In this document: positions 46,475 through 53,600 of the stretch, piece after piece
Position numbering within the stretch: position 1 is the stretch's first letter
Layout: every line of letters starts with the position of its first letter
DNA from: Advenella mimigardefordensis DPN7
Lineage (GTDB): Bacteria > Pseudomonadota > Gammaproteobacteria > Burkholderiales > Burkholderiaceae_B
NCBI RefSeq assembly: GCF_000521505.1
Contig: NZ_CP003915.1
Coordinates: 186,001 to 250,000, forward strand
Direction: 5' to 3'
DNA length: 64,000 nucleotides
Made by a program: the position numbers and the translations under genes
The notes under the pieces: model-generated
Databases searched by the model: none
Told to the model about the DNA's origin: nothing
The model's input: only the letters and a program-made list of their open reading frames with translations

Positions 46475-47533
46475 ATGGCTGTGCGCGATACAGATCTGAT
46501 CCAGGCGTGGGTCAATGTACTGAAATTGTCAAAACTGAAAAAAGGGGATGCGGTAACGGTGCTGACCAGTGATCATACTCATCCGCAAACACTGCGCTGC
46601 GCCATCACAGCAGCGTCCATGCAGGGCGCGATCGTCAGCCGCCTGGATCTGCCGCCGGTAAATGCAGAGAAATCATTAAGTCGCGATCCGCTGGCTTATC
46701 TCGGTACGACGCCGCTTACCGGCAATAAACCGGCGATTGCAGCGTTGAAGGCAAGCGATCTTGTCCTGGATCTGATGACGTTGCTGTTTTCACCGGAACA
46801 GCATGACATTTTGCAAGGTGGCGGCAAAATCCTGCTGGCCGTGGAGCCGCCTGAAGTTCTCTTGCGGCTTGAGCCGACACAGCAAGACTATGTGCGGACG
46901 CAGGCTGCCGCGGCATTGCTCAAACAGGCTCGGCAGATGCGGATTACCTCTGCAGCGGGAACCGATTTACGCTGCCCACTTGGCCAGTACCCCTGCGTAT
47001 CTGAATATGGATTTGTCGATGAACCAGGCCGTTGGGATCATTGGCCCAGCGGTTTTACGTTTACGTGGCCAAATGAAGGTGAAACTCAGGGTACCATCGT
47101 GCTGTCGAAAGGCGATATTCTGCTGCCCATGAAGTCGTATGTGGGTGAGACCATCACGCTGACGGTCAAGAACGGGTTTGTGACCGACATTGCGGGCGGT
47201 GTCGAGGCACAAATGTTGTCGGAGTATATCGAATCGTTTGCTGATCCCGAAGCTTACGCTATTTCCCACATCGGATGGGGTTTGCAAAAGCGTGCGTACT
47301 GGTCCACATTGGGCTTGTATGATAGAGAGGCGACCATCGGCATGGATGCACGTGCAGTGAGCGGAAATTTCCTGTTTTCACTGGGCCCGAACAACGAGGC
47401 GGGCGGCAGCCGAACCACGGCGTGTCATATTGATGTGCCTATGAGAAGGTGTGATGTTTATCTGGATGATCTGCAGGTGGTTGCCGACGGCAGGGTGGTT
47501 GAATCCACATTAGTACAGGCGGAGGGTGTGTAA
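46475..47533 (+). CDS. nicX: 2,5-dihydroxypyridine 5,6-dioxygenase
   Basis: 352 residues with GGGAG before the ATG. Distinctive NicX stretches are AVEPPEVLLRL, LGQYPCVSEYGFVDEPGRWDHWPSGF, TFTWPNEGETQGTIVLS, SHIGWGLQKRAYW and MDARAVSGNFLFSLGPNNEAGG. The Fe(II)-dependent enzyme opens the ring of 2,5-dihydroxypyridine to N-formylmaleamate, the substrate of the preceding gene product. The stop codon overlaps the nicF start (TAATG), so the two are translationally coupled. Confidence 0.93.
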   Translation: MAVRDTDLIQAWVNVLKLSKLKKGDAVTVLTSDHTHPQTLRCAITAASMQGAIVSRLDLPPVNAEKSLSRDPLAYLGTTPLTGNKPAIAALKASDLVLDLMTLLFSPEQHDILQGGGKILLAVEPPEVLLRLEPTQQDYVRTQAAAALLKQARQMRITSAAGTDLRCPLGQYPCVSEYGFVDEPGRWDHWPSGFTFTWPNEGETQGTIVLSKGDILLPMKSYVGETITLTVKNGFVTDIAGGVEAQMLSEYIESFADPEAYAISHIGWGLQKRAYWSTLGLYDREATIGMDARAVSGNFLFSLGPNNEAGGSRTTACHIDVPMRRCDVYLDDLQVVADGRVVESTLVQAEGV

Positions 47534-48168
47534 TGAGCATGGACGATCAGGTATTCAAGCGCCAGGGTTTCGGCACAGACGTGGACCTGGTGCCGCCTTT
47601 CGGCTTGCTTTTGGTTGACTTTGTCAATGGATTTGCGGACCCTGGGGTGTTTGGTGGCGGCAATATAACAAGTGCCATTGCATCATCACAGCCGCTTTTG
47701 GATTATGCAAGACGATGCGGCTGGCCCGTCGCGCATAGCCGGATCGTATTCGCAGATGATGGCGCCGATCACAACATCTTCAGTCGCAAGGTGCCCGGCA
47801 TGCTCACGCTTCGGGAAGACAGTCATGCCAGTGCGATTGTGCCCGAACTGGCGCCCATCGCCGGAGAGTTGGTCGTACGCAAGACAGTGCCGTCGGCGTT
47901 CTTTGGAACGACGCTGGCAGCCTGGCTTACCCAGCGCAGCGTGAGCACGCTGCTGGTGGCAGGCTGCGTGACCAGTGGCTGCGTACGAGCCAGCGTTGTG
48001 GATGCCATGTCGCTGGGATTTACGCCTCTTGTCGTGGCCGATTGTGTAGGCGATCGCGCCATTGCACCACATGATGCCAGCCTGTTTGACATGCAGCAGA
48101 AATATGCAATGGTGATGGACAGACAGGCTGCGCTTGAACTCTGCGATCAGGCGGCACCGGGCAACTGA
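47533..48168 (+). CDS. nicF: Maleamate amidohydrolase (isochorismatase fold)
   Basis: 211 residues of the cysteine-hydrolase (isochorismatase-like) superfamily. The catalytic triad is visible as Asp29 (LLLVDFVNGF), Lys117 (VVRKTVPSAFFG) and Cys150 (GCVTSGCVRASVVDAM). NicF converts maleamate to maleate and ammonia. With nicC, nicD and nicX this completes the route from 6-hydroxynicotinate to maleate. The next expected enzyme, maleate isomerase (NicE), is not in the window. Convergent with the TetR gene. Confidence 0.9.
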   Translation: MSMDDQVFKRQGFGTDVDLVPPFGLLLVDFVNGFADPGVFGGGNITSAIASSQPLLDYARRCGWPVAHSRIVFADDGADHNIFSRKVPGMLTLREDSHASAIVPELAPIAGELVVRKTVPSAFFGTTLAAWLTQRSVSTLLVAGCVTSGCVRASVVDAMSLGFTPLVVADCVGDRAIAPHDASLFDMQQKYAMVMDRQAALELCDQAAPGN

Positions 48169-48228
48169 TATCTGCCGTTTTGGGGGCGACGACGATTTGT
48201 GGTCAGCCCACGCAAATCTCTGTCGTGC

Positions 48229-48921
48229 TTAAGCTGCCTCCAGACCGCCGACCATGAACCGGGTGACCTGGTCGATCAGCTCATCCGTATCATTGACATC
48301 GTAAAGCCCTTTGGGTGCCATTTCTTCCATCCTGTGGGTATCGGAAAAGGCATATAAATAGGTACCGATCATGAAGGTGACTCGCCAGCATGCATCCAGT
48401 TCGCTCAGTTTGGGCAATGCCTTTCTGAGTACCGCAACGTAGCGTTGGGTCGAACCGCCGTAGGCCTCGGAGCGCAGGGAATAGGAAATCTCCGACGGTT
48501 CAGTATGAAGGCGGGCCTGCAACCGAAGAAATGCGCGCCCCTGAAAAGTATCTCGCAACGAGAGTACAGGCTCCAGAAAGGTTCTCACTATATCGCTGAC
48601 CAGCGGGTTTTTTTGCTGCTCCAGCGCTTCCAGGCGTTCCAGCCGCTCGCGGGAAACCAGTTCGCTTCGGCGCAAAAACACGGCCTGGAAAAGTCCGAAC
48701 TTTGAACCGAAATAATAGCTGATCAATGCCTGGGTGACATTTGCCTGGTCGGCAATTTCCCGGAGTGCTGTTCCCGCATAACCCTTATCTGAAAAGATGA
48801 CTTCGGCTGCGTCCAGGATTTCGTCGCGCACAACACTCGCCCCTTCAGGGCGGCCAGGGCCATTGATTTTTCGGGCCCGTCGTACCGAGGTCTTTCTTGC
48901 AAGCTGCTCTGTTTTTTTCAT
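48229..48921 (-). CDS. TetR-family regulator of the pyridine-catabolic block
   Basis: 230 residues. A basic lead of about 30 residues (KTSVRRARKINGPGRPEG) precedes the helix-turn-helix at residues 50-75 (TALREIADQANVTQALISYYFGSKFGLF). The ATG directly abuts an AT-rich element with no Shine-Dalgarno, which may mean a leaderless transcript. The position at the end of nicCDXF and the shared AT-rich elements suggest that it controls the Liv and nic genes. Known NicR/BpsR regulators of this pathway are MarR proteins, so a TetR here would be a different solution. Confidence 0.82.
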   Translation of the reverse strand: MKKTEQLARKTSVRRARKINGPGRPEGASVVRDEILDAAEVIFSDKGYAGTALREIADQANVTQALISYYFGSKFGLFQAVFLRRSELVSRERLERLEALEQQKNPLVSDIVRTFLEPVLSLRDTFQGRAFLRLQARLHTEPSEISYSLRSEAYGGSTQRYVAVLRKALPKLSELDACWRVTFMIGTYLYAFSDTHRMEEMAPKGLYDVNDTDELIDQVTRFMVGGLEAA

Positions 48922-48945
48922 AATTGATCGATTAATTAAATATTG
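48922..48945. promoter_or_regulatory. AT-rich element C (abutting the TetR start)
   Basis: AATTGATCGATTAATT, read on the minus strand as AATTAATCGATCAATT, is nearly palindromic about ATCGAT and touches the TetR start codon. It shares AATTAAT(T/C)G with elements A and B. Likely autoregulatory site. Confidence 0.5.
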
Positions 48946-49290
48946 GCTCGTACCTGTTCTTTCATGATCGGCTCAACAACAGGCCCTTGCACCATAAAAT
49001 ATCACAAATTGATCGTGTGTGAATACAAATCCGGCTAAAGTGCACCAGCGGCGTGCGTGTACGGTTGCGTTGTCACGACAGCAGGTTGACGATTGCGCGT
49101 TCCGGAATGCTGATGTACCGATGGCGTTGGAAACCAGATGATCGCATGATGACGCTCTGTCCGGTCACGCAGGTACCCATCGCATATTTCGTTTATGATT
49201 TCCCATAGTCTGCACATCTGTCATTTTAGGCTTGTGCAGAACGACATTAATGTAAACGGTATACGTGGCAAGCATGAAAAGGAAGCAGGA

Positions 49291-50115
49291 ATGAATCTGG
49301 AAATAGCGGGCAAGTGGGCCCTGGTGTGTGGCGCCAGCAAAGGGCTGGGATTTGGATGCGCCAAGGCGCTGGTTGATAACGGTGTCAATGTGGTGATTAA
49401 TGCCAGGCGTGCCGAGGTGCTGCAGGCTGCGGCAAGTGAATTGACCGTTCTGGCTGATGCCGCGGCCAAACGCGATGGGTTCGGTGCGGCAACGGTGATC
49501 GCCGTTGCCTGCGATATCACAACTGTGGAAGGGCGCGAGGCGGTTTTCACCGCTGCGGGTGGTCCGGGCAAGGATTTCGATATTGTGGTCACCAATGCGG
49601 GAGGACCGCCTCCTGGCGACTTCCGAGAGTGGGAGCGCGATGCCTGGATAAAGGCGATTGACGCCAATATGCTGACGCCGATCGAACTGATCAAGGCAAC
49701 CATTGATGGCATGGCAGCACGCGGCTTCGGGCGTATCGTGAATATCACCTCAAGCGCGGTGAAGGCACCTATTGATATTCTGGGCTTGTCCAATGGCGCC
49801 CGTTCGGGCCTTACCGGTTTTGTGGCCGGCGTGGCGCGTTCCAGCATTGCGGCAAAAGGGGTGACCATCAATAACATCCTGCCGGGAAAATTTGCGACCG
49901 ATAGACTGGAAGGCACAATGAAAGCGGCAGCCAGCAAATCCGGCAAGGATATGGACGCGATCAGGGAGGCTCAGCAGGCAGTGGTACCAGCCAGGCGGTT
50001 TGGCCATCCAGACGAATTCGGTGCCCTGTGCGCCTTTCTGTGCAGCCAGCAGGCCGGGTATATCACGGGCCAGAACATGCTGATTGACGGTGGTATGTAT
50101 AGCGGCACGTTCTGA
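49291..50115 (+). CDS. SDR-family oxidoreductase with non-standard catalytic residues
   Basis: 274 residues from the ATG behind AAGGAAGCAGGA. The Rossmann motif GASKGLGFGCAKAL and the NAGGPPPG segment are typical of short-chain dehydrogenases, and INNILPGKFATDR and GQNMLIDGGMYSG fit the FabG-like branch. The active site aligns as SNGAR where YxxxK is expected, so Tyr is Ser and Lys is Arg. I recall a recognised FabG-like subgroup with an imperfect tetrad, and this looks like a member; its reaction is unknown. It is divergent from the TetR gene across 369 bases that hold only element C and no other gene. Confidence 0.82.
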   Translation: MNLEIAGKWALVCGASKGLGFGCAKALVDNGVNVVINARRAEVLQAAASELTVLADAAAKRDGFGAATVIAVACDITTVEGREAVFTAAGGPGKDFDIVVTNAGGPPPGDFREWERDAWIKAIDANMLTPIELIKATIDGMAARGFGRIVNITSSAVKAPIDILGLSNGARSGLTGFVAGVARSSIAAKGVTINNILPGKFATDRLEGTMKAAASKSGKDMDAIREAQQAVVPARRFGHPDEFGALCAFLCSQQAGYITGQNMLIDGGMYSGTF

Positions 50116-50130
50116 TCTGACGTTTAACTG

Positions 50131-50152
50131 GACCGGGCTCTGCCGCCCGGTC
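50131..50152 (+). terminator. Hairpin after the SDR gene
   Basis: GACCGGGC and GCCCGGTC form a perfect 8-base stem with a six-base loop, 15 bases after the SDR stop, followed by TTGCC. GC-rich but with a poor T run. Confidence 0.55.
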
Positions 50153-50306
50153 TTGCCAGGCAGCAATGTATAGACGGCGAGTGCAAGGCCCGCCAATGTT
50201 GAACGTCAGGCATGCCTCCCTTCGTATTTCAATATTCACATCTCCCCCTCGACGCCTTAACCCAAACCGGCATAACACGAAAATGAACAAAGATCCCATA
50301 AGTCGA

Positions 50307-50367
50307 TTGCGTAAATCGGCGGACCGGTTTATGATCTACATCCAAATACTATAGGGGGGTAGGGTAT
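50307..50367 (+). promoter_or_regulatory. dmeR promoter and G-tract operator
   Basis: TTGCGT (50307-50312) and TATGAT (50330-50335) are 17 bases apart. Just downstream, ATACTATA, a run of six G and TAGGGTAT (50346-50367) form an inverted-repeat-flanked G-tract like the operators of RcnR/FrmR-type repressors. The G run also serves as the ribosome site six bases before the ATG, so bound repressor would cover the start of the message. Confidence 0.65.
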
Positions 50368-50641
50368 GTCCCATTTACATGTCAATAACGACGACTTACT
50401 CAAGCGGGTTCGCAGAATTGCCGGGCAGGTGCAGGCCATAGAACGGGCACTGCAGGCAAAGGCCGATTGTGGCAAGACGCTGCATCTGGTCGCGGCAACG
50501 CGCGGGGCTTTAAATGGGTTGCTTGAACAGATCATAGAGGAGCATGCGCAATTTCATGTAGCTAACCCGGATCTGAGTGATGAACAACGCCAGCAGGGCG
50601 TAAAAGAATTGCTCAAGGCGATTCGCCAATATTCGAAATAA
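50366..50641 (+). CDS. dmeR: Ni/Co-sensing repressor of the RcnR/CsoR family (DmeR)
   Basis: 91 residues, an all-helical DUF156 protein. The four metal ligands of E. coli RcnR are all present at the same numbers: His3, Cys35, His60 and His64, which supports nickel/cobalt sensing over formaldehyde or copper sensing. It precedes the cation-efflux gene by 12 bases, the arrangement of the rhizobial dmeR-dmeF operon. Metal binding should release it from the G-tract operator that overlaps its own ribosome site. The match of His3 also confirms the chosen start. Confidence 0.88.
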   Translation: MSHLHVNNDDLLKRVRRIAGQVQAIERALQAKADCGKTLHLVAATRGALNGLLEQIIEEHAQFHVANPDLSDEQRQQGVKELLKAIRQYSK

Positions 50642-50653
50642 GAGGAAAAGACC

Positions 50654-51595
50654 ATGTCAGCGGAACACAGCGCACATAGCCATTCATTTCTTGGCGCCGC
50701 TCATGATGAGAATGCCAGGCGCACCTTATGGGTCGTCATCCTGACGTTTGCCATGATGGTCGTGGAAATTGCAGCCGGTTATATCACCGGCTCCATGGCC
50801 CTGCTGGCAGATGGCTTTCACATGGCGACACATGCAGGTGCTCTGGGTATTGCAGCAGGCGCGTATGCCTTTGCGCGGCGCAATGTGAACAATCAGCATT
50901 TCAGCTTTGGTACCGGTAAGGTGGGGGATCTTGCCGGGTTTGCCTCGGCGCTGGTGCTTGCCATGGTGGCCCTTGGTATTGCGATCGAATCGGTGGCAAG
51001 ACTGCTGAATCCGGGCAGTGTCGCCTTCGGAGAAGCCGCACTGGTCGCGATCGTCGGCTTGCTCGTGAATATTGTGAGTGCGCTTATGTTGTCTGGTGGG
51101 CATCATCACGGGCATGATCATCACCATCATCATCACCATGCTGCTGAACATGGACACTCGCACGGACATGCCTCAGGTGGCGACAACAATATGCGGGCGG
51201 CCTACATTCATGTGCTGGCCGATGCGCTGACTTCAGTTCTGGCCATTGTAGCCCTGCTGGCCGGTCGCTATTTCGGCTGGGTATGGCTGGACCCGCTCAT
51301 GGGCGTGGTTGGTGCCGTCGTCATCGGCAGGTGGTCTTATTCCCTGATGAAAGCCAGCGCAACGGTGTTGCTGGACGTGACAGATGAACACGTTGCAGAA
51401 GAGATCCGCGACATTCTGGCACCGGTAAACGGTATAAGAATCACCGATCTGCATGTGTGGCAGGTCGGGCCACAGGCGCGTGCGGCGATTGTCAGTGTGA
51501 CTGGTAGCGGGCTGACGGCCCAGCAGATACGCGAGCGGTTGCAGCCAGTGCATGAAATATCACATTTGACAATTGAGTGCCAGGCGGCGTCCTGA
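50654..51595 (+). CDS. dmeF: Cation diffusion facilitator, Co/Ni efflux (DmeF)
   Basis: 313 residues with six membrane helices. CDF metal-site motifs are HMATH with Asp53 in helix 2 (LADGFHMATHAG) and HVLAD in helix 5 (His186, Asp190). A very His-rich cytoplasmic loop at residues 150-172 lies between helices 4 and 5, typical of DmeF and ZitB-like exporters. The C-terminal domain (EEIRDILAPVNGIRITDLHVWQVG) is the dimerising cytoplasmic fold. It exports divalent cations in exchange for protons; pairing with an RcnR-type sensor points to cobalt and nickel. RBS AGAGGAAAAG. Confidence 0.88.
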   Translation: MSAEHSAHSHSFLGAAHDENARRTLWVVILTFAMMVVEIAAGYITGSMALLADGFHMATHAGALGIAAGAYAFARRNVNNQHFSFGTGKVGDLAGFASALVLAMVALGIAIESVARLLNPGSVAFGEAALVAIVGLLVNIVSALMLSGGHHHGHDHHHHHHHAAEHGHSHGHASGGDNNMRAAYIHVLADALTSVLAIVALLAGRYFGWVWLDPLMGVVGAVVIGRWSYSLMKASATVLLDVTDEHVAEEIRDILAPVNGIRITDLHVWQVGPQARAAIVSVTGSGLTAQQIRERLQPVHEISHLTIECQAAS

Positions 51596-51626
51596 CCGGG
51601 CCCGGAACTGTCTTCCCGGGCCGGGT
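51595..51626. terminator. GC-rich hairpin between convergent dmeF and the ModA-like gene
   Basis: ACCGGGCCCGG and CCGGGCCGGGT pair with one mismatch around a ten-base loop, starting at the dmeF stop codon. No T run, so its strength is uncertain. Confidence 0.4.
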
Positions 51627-51683
51627 GGGTTCATGCATGGCAGCTCGCCCGGATGCCGACGTTCGTACACGGGCGGTGTCTGT

Positions 51684-52493
51684 TTATTGGGCAGGGAAGG
51701 CCGGTTCCAGCCCGTTTTGTTTGATCGTTTGAACAGCAGCCGGGGAGGTCAGATACTTGATCAGCTCATTGGCCCCCTGTTGATTGCGCGCATGGGTTGT
51801 TATCCCGGCTGAAAAAATGGTGGCTCGTTGCAAGGCTGGTGGCAGTACGCCAACGTAATCGGCGCCTTTGATCGGCAACAATTCACTCACCTGCTGCAAG
51901 CCAAGCGCGGCATCGCCGCGTGCGACCACCGCACCGACCCGCTCAGAAACAATACGTTTGCTTTTGGGTTTGACCTGCGCTTGAATACCCAGTTTCTTGA
52001 TCAATTCCTTTTCATAATAGGTGCCGCTGGCACTGGCTGAATAGGCAATGGAAGGCGCCGCCAGCAAGGCGCGTTTGACGGCTTCGGCGCTGCTGATATC
52101 CGGTTTGGGGGCGCCCTTCTGCACGGAAATACCGATGAGAGAACGAACCAGGTCTACCTGGCTGCCTTTGACCACTTGTCCTTTATTGGCGAGTTGGTCC
52201 AGCGATTTGCGAGCCAGGATAACCATATCGGCGGGTTCCTGACGATCCAGTCGGGCGGGAATGGAATCAGGCGCGCCACCCATGGAAGAGCCATGGATGA
52301 TTTCAACGTGATAGCCCGACTGCTTTTCAAATTGCGGCGCCAGCGCTTCGACCGAAGAAGCAAAGCCGCCCGACGAGATAACCGTTATTGTCTTGTCCGG
52401 GGACTGTGCCGGCATATGACCGCAAGCGGCCAGTACGGTGGATAGCGCAAGCGTGACAAGCATTGCGCGGCGACGGGGAAGGTTGATGACCAT
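51684..52493 (-). CDS. ModA-like extracellular substrate-binding lipoprotein
   Basis: 269 residues with AAGGACA before the ATG. A lipobox STVLAAC places the lipid anchor at Cys24. The mature part has TVISSGGFASSVEALAPQFEKQSGYHVEIIHGSSMGG, the start of the molybdate-binding-protein (ModA/type 2 periplasmic) fold, plus IAYSASASGTYYEKELIKKLGI. No ModB/ModC genes adjoin, so it is an orphan; members of this branch need not bind molybdate. It is oriented away from a perfect Fnr/Anr site that lies about 155 bases upstream. Confidence 0.8.
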   Translation of the reverse strand: MVINLPRRRAMLVTLALSTVLAACGHMPAQSPDKTITVISSGGFASSVEALAPQFEKQSGYHVEIIHGSSMGGAPDSIPARLDRQEPADMVILARKSLDQLANKGQVVKGSQVDLVRSLIGISVQKGAPKPDISSAEAVKRALLAAPSIAYSASASGTYYEKELIKKLGIQAQVKPKSKRIVSERVGAVVARGDAALGLQQVSELLPIKGADYVGVLPPALQRATIFSAGITTHARNQQGANELIKYLTSPAAVQTIKQNGLEPAFPAQ

Positions 52494-52590
52494 GGATTGT
52501 CCTTGGGATAAATGTAAATTGTTGTTGTGGGTGGAATTGTAAATGTACCCGGTCTCCGTTTATATGAATCTGAATAATAACTGAACAAAC

Positions 52591-52614
52591 GACTGTCGAT
52601 CTGACTGTCGATCT
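52591..52614. repeat. 12-bp tandem duplication
   Basis: GACTGTCGATCT occurs twice head to tail (52591-52602 and 52603-52614), about 100 bases upstream of the ModA-like gene on the minus strand. Confidence 0.85.
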
Positions 52615-52646
52615 GAGAGACACGCGATTCTGTGTGGTCTATCGGC

Positions 52647-52660
52647 TTGATTCAGATCAA
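52647..52660. promoter_or_regulatory. Fnr/Anr-type box
   Basis: TTGATTCAGATCAA is a perfect match to the TTGAT-N4-ATCAA consensus for Fnr/Anr oxygen-responsive activators. It could serve the ModA-like gene (start about 155 bases away on the minus strand) or an unrecognised transcript; the plus-strand lipoprotein is over 430 bases away. Confidence 0.65.
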
Positions 52661-53093
52661 AAAAGTAATATTCAAGCCATAAATATGACAATCCTTGACA
52701 GTTAGCCTGCTTTTTCATCTGAAGGATCGGTGAAAAAGAAATTTATAATCGCACATTAAATTACATGTTGTGTCTGTTAGAAACATCCGCGTTCGTGCAA
52801 ATGCAGTGAGTAAAGCGATCAAGGCTGTCTGGCATGTGTCTTCCGGCATAGGGGCGGCAGTGTGCGGTGATGCTCTGCGTTAAAACCTTCTCATTCAACA
52901 TGCGTTGCGACAAGGCTGCCTCTCCATGACGGGCGCCTGTTTGTCGTGTGCCGGTCGGGGTGAAGGGTGCAGAAGGGCGTTAACTCGCCTGACGAACACG
53001 GAAGACGTAATGCCGGCGCCAGCGTGCGCCGCTATTGCGGTCCTGCAGTATTTTTTTGTTTTAGTGAACTTTCATCTCATGGAGAGAGTACTT

Positions 53094-53600
53094 ATGTTTC
53101 CCGTAAAAAAAGCAGCGCTATCGGTTGTTTTTGCTTTTACATTAGCTGGTTGCCAGAGCGTCAGCACCAACAGCGCGCCGGCGACAGGCGCTACACAGCC
53201 GGCAGCGCAAGCGGCTGCCCGCCAGCCTGCCACTGTGGATGTTTATCAGTTCTCCAACGTGGCGATTAAGGGCTATCGCGCTGTGCGTGTCAATGACAAG
53301 CAAGTGGTTTATATCAACCCGCAGGCACTGGTAAGTAGAAGTCAGGTTAACCTGATAGACGTGGTAACGGACAAGCAGAACCGCAAGCTGATTAAACTGG
53401 GATTGAATCCGCAAGGAGCAGCACAGCTCAAGACCGTACCTAAAAACAGAGGCTACGCCACTGTGATTGGTGGCCAGCTGGTTTCTTTGACCGGCGTGCG
53501 TCAGGGGAATGACTTTCTGTTCAGTGTGCCGAACCCGCAGATGATCGGGTCCATTATTGAGGCCGTGGTTCCGCAAGCTGCAGCCACATCCCAAAAATAA
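53094..53600 (+). CDS. Lipoprotein with SecDF-P1-head-like domain
   Basis: 168 residues from the ATG that follows GGAGAG; a longer in-frame extension is rejected. The lipobox FTLAGC gives the anchor at Cys20, followed by a Thr/Ala/Pro-rich linker to about residue 50. The C-terminal part (KQNRKLIKLGLNPQGAAQLKTV...GYATVIGGQLVSLTGV, then VPNPQMIGSIIEAV) has the beta-alpha-beta look of the SecD P1-head domain, in which a GGxVxS-like strand is characteristic. Function unknown; it probably faces the periplasm. Upstream there is only a long intergenic region. Confidence 0.75.
   Translation: MFPVKKAALSVVFAFTLAGCQSVSTNSAPATGATQPAAQAAARQPATVDVYQFSNVAIKGYRAVRVNDKQVVYINPQALVSRSQVNLIDVVTDKQNRKLIKLGLNPQGAAQLKTVPKNRGYATVIGGQLVSLTGVRQGNDFLFSVPNPQMIGSIIEAVVPQAAATSQK

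Larger units (their letters stand above)
52494..53093. other. 600-base intergenic region between divergent lipoprotein genes
   Basis: No convincing gene. It holds a 12-bp tandem duplication and a perfect Fnr/Anr box, both described separately. A reading frame joined in phase to the lipoprotein at 53094 begins here, but it lacks a ribosome site and a credible signal. Confidence 0.6.

Noticed and set aside
51100..51170. CAT-rich stretch considered as a microsatellite
   Set aside because: It encodes the His-rich loop expected in DmeF-type exporters, so coding constraint explains it.
52905..53093. 63-residue extension of the lipoprotein
   Set aside because: It would bury the lipobox signal; GGAGAG is correctly placed only for the ATG at 53094.
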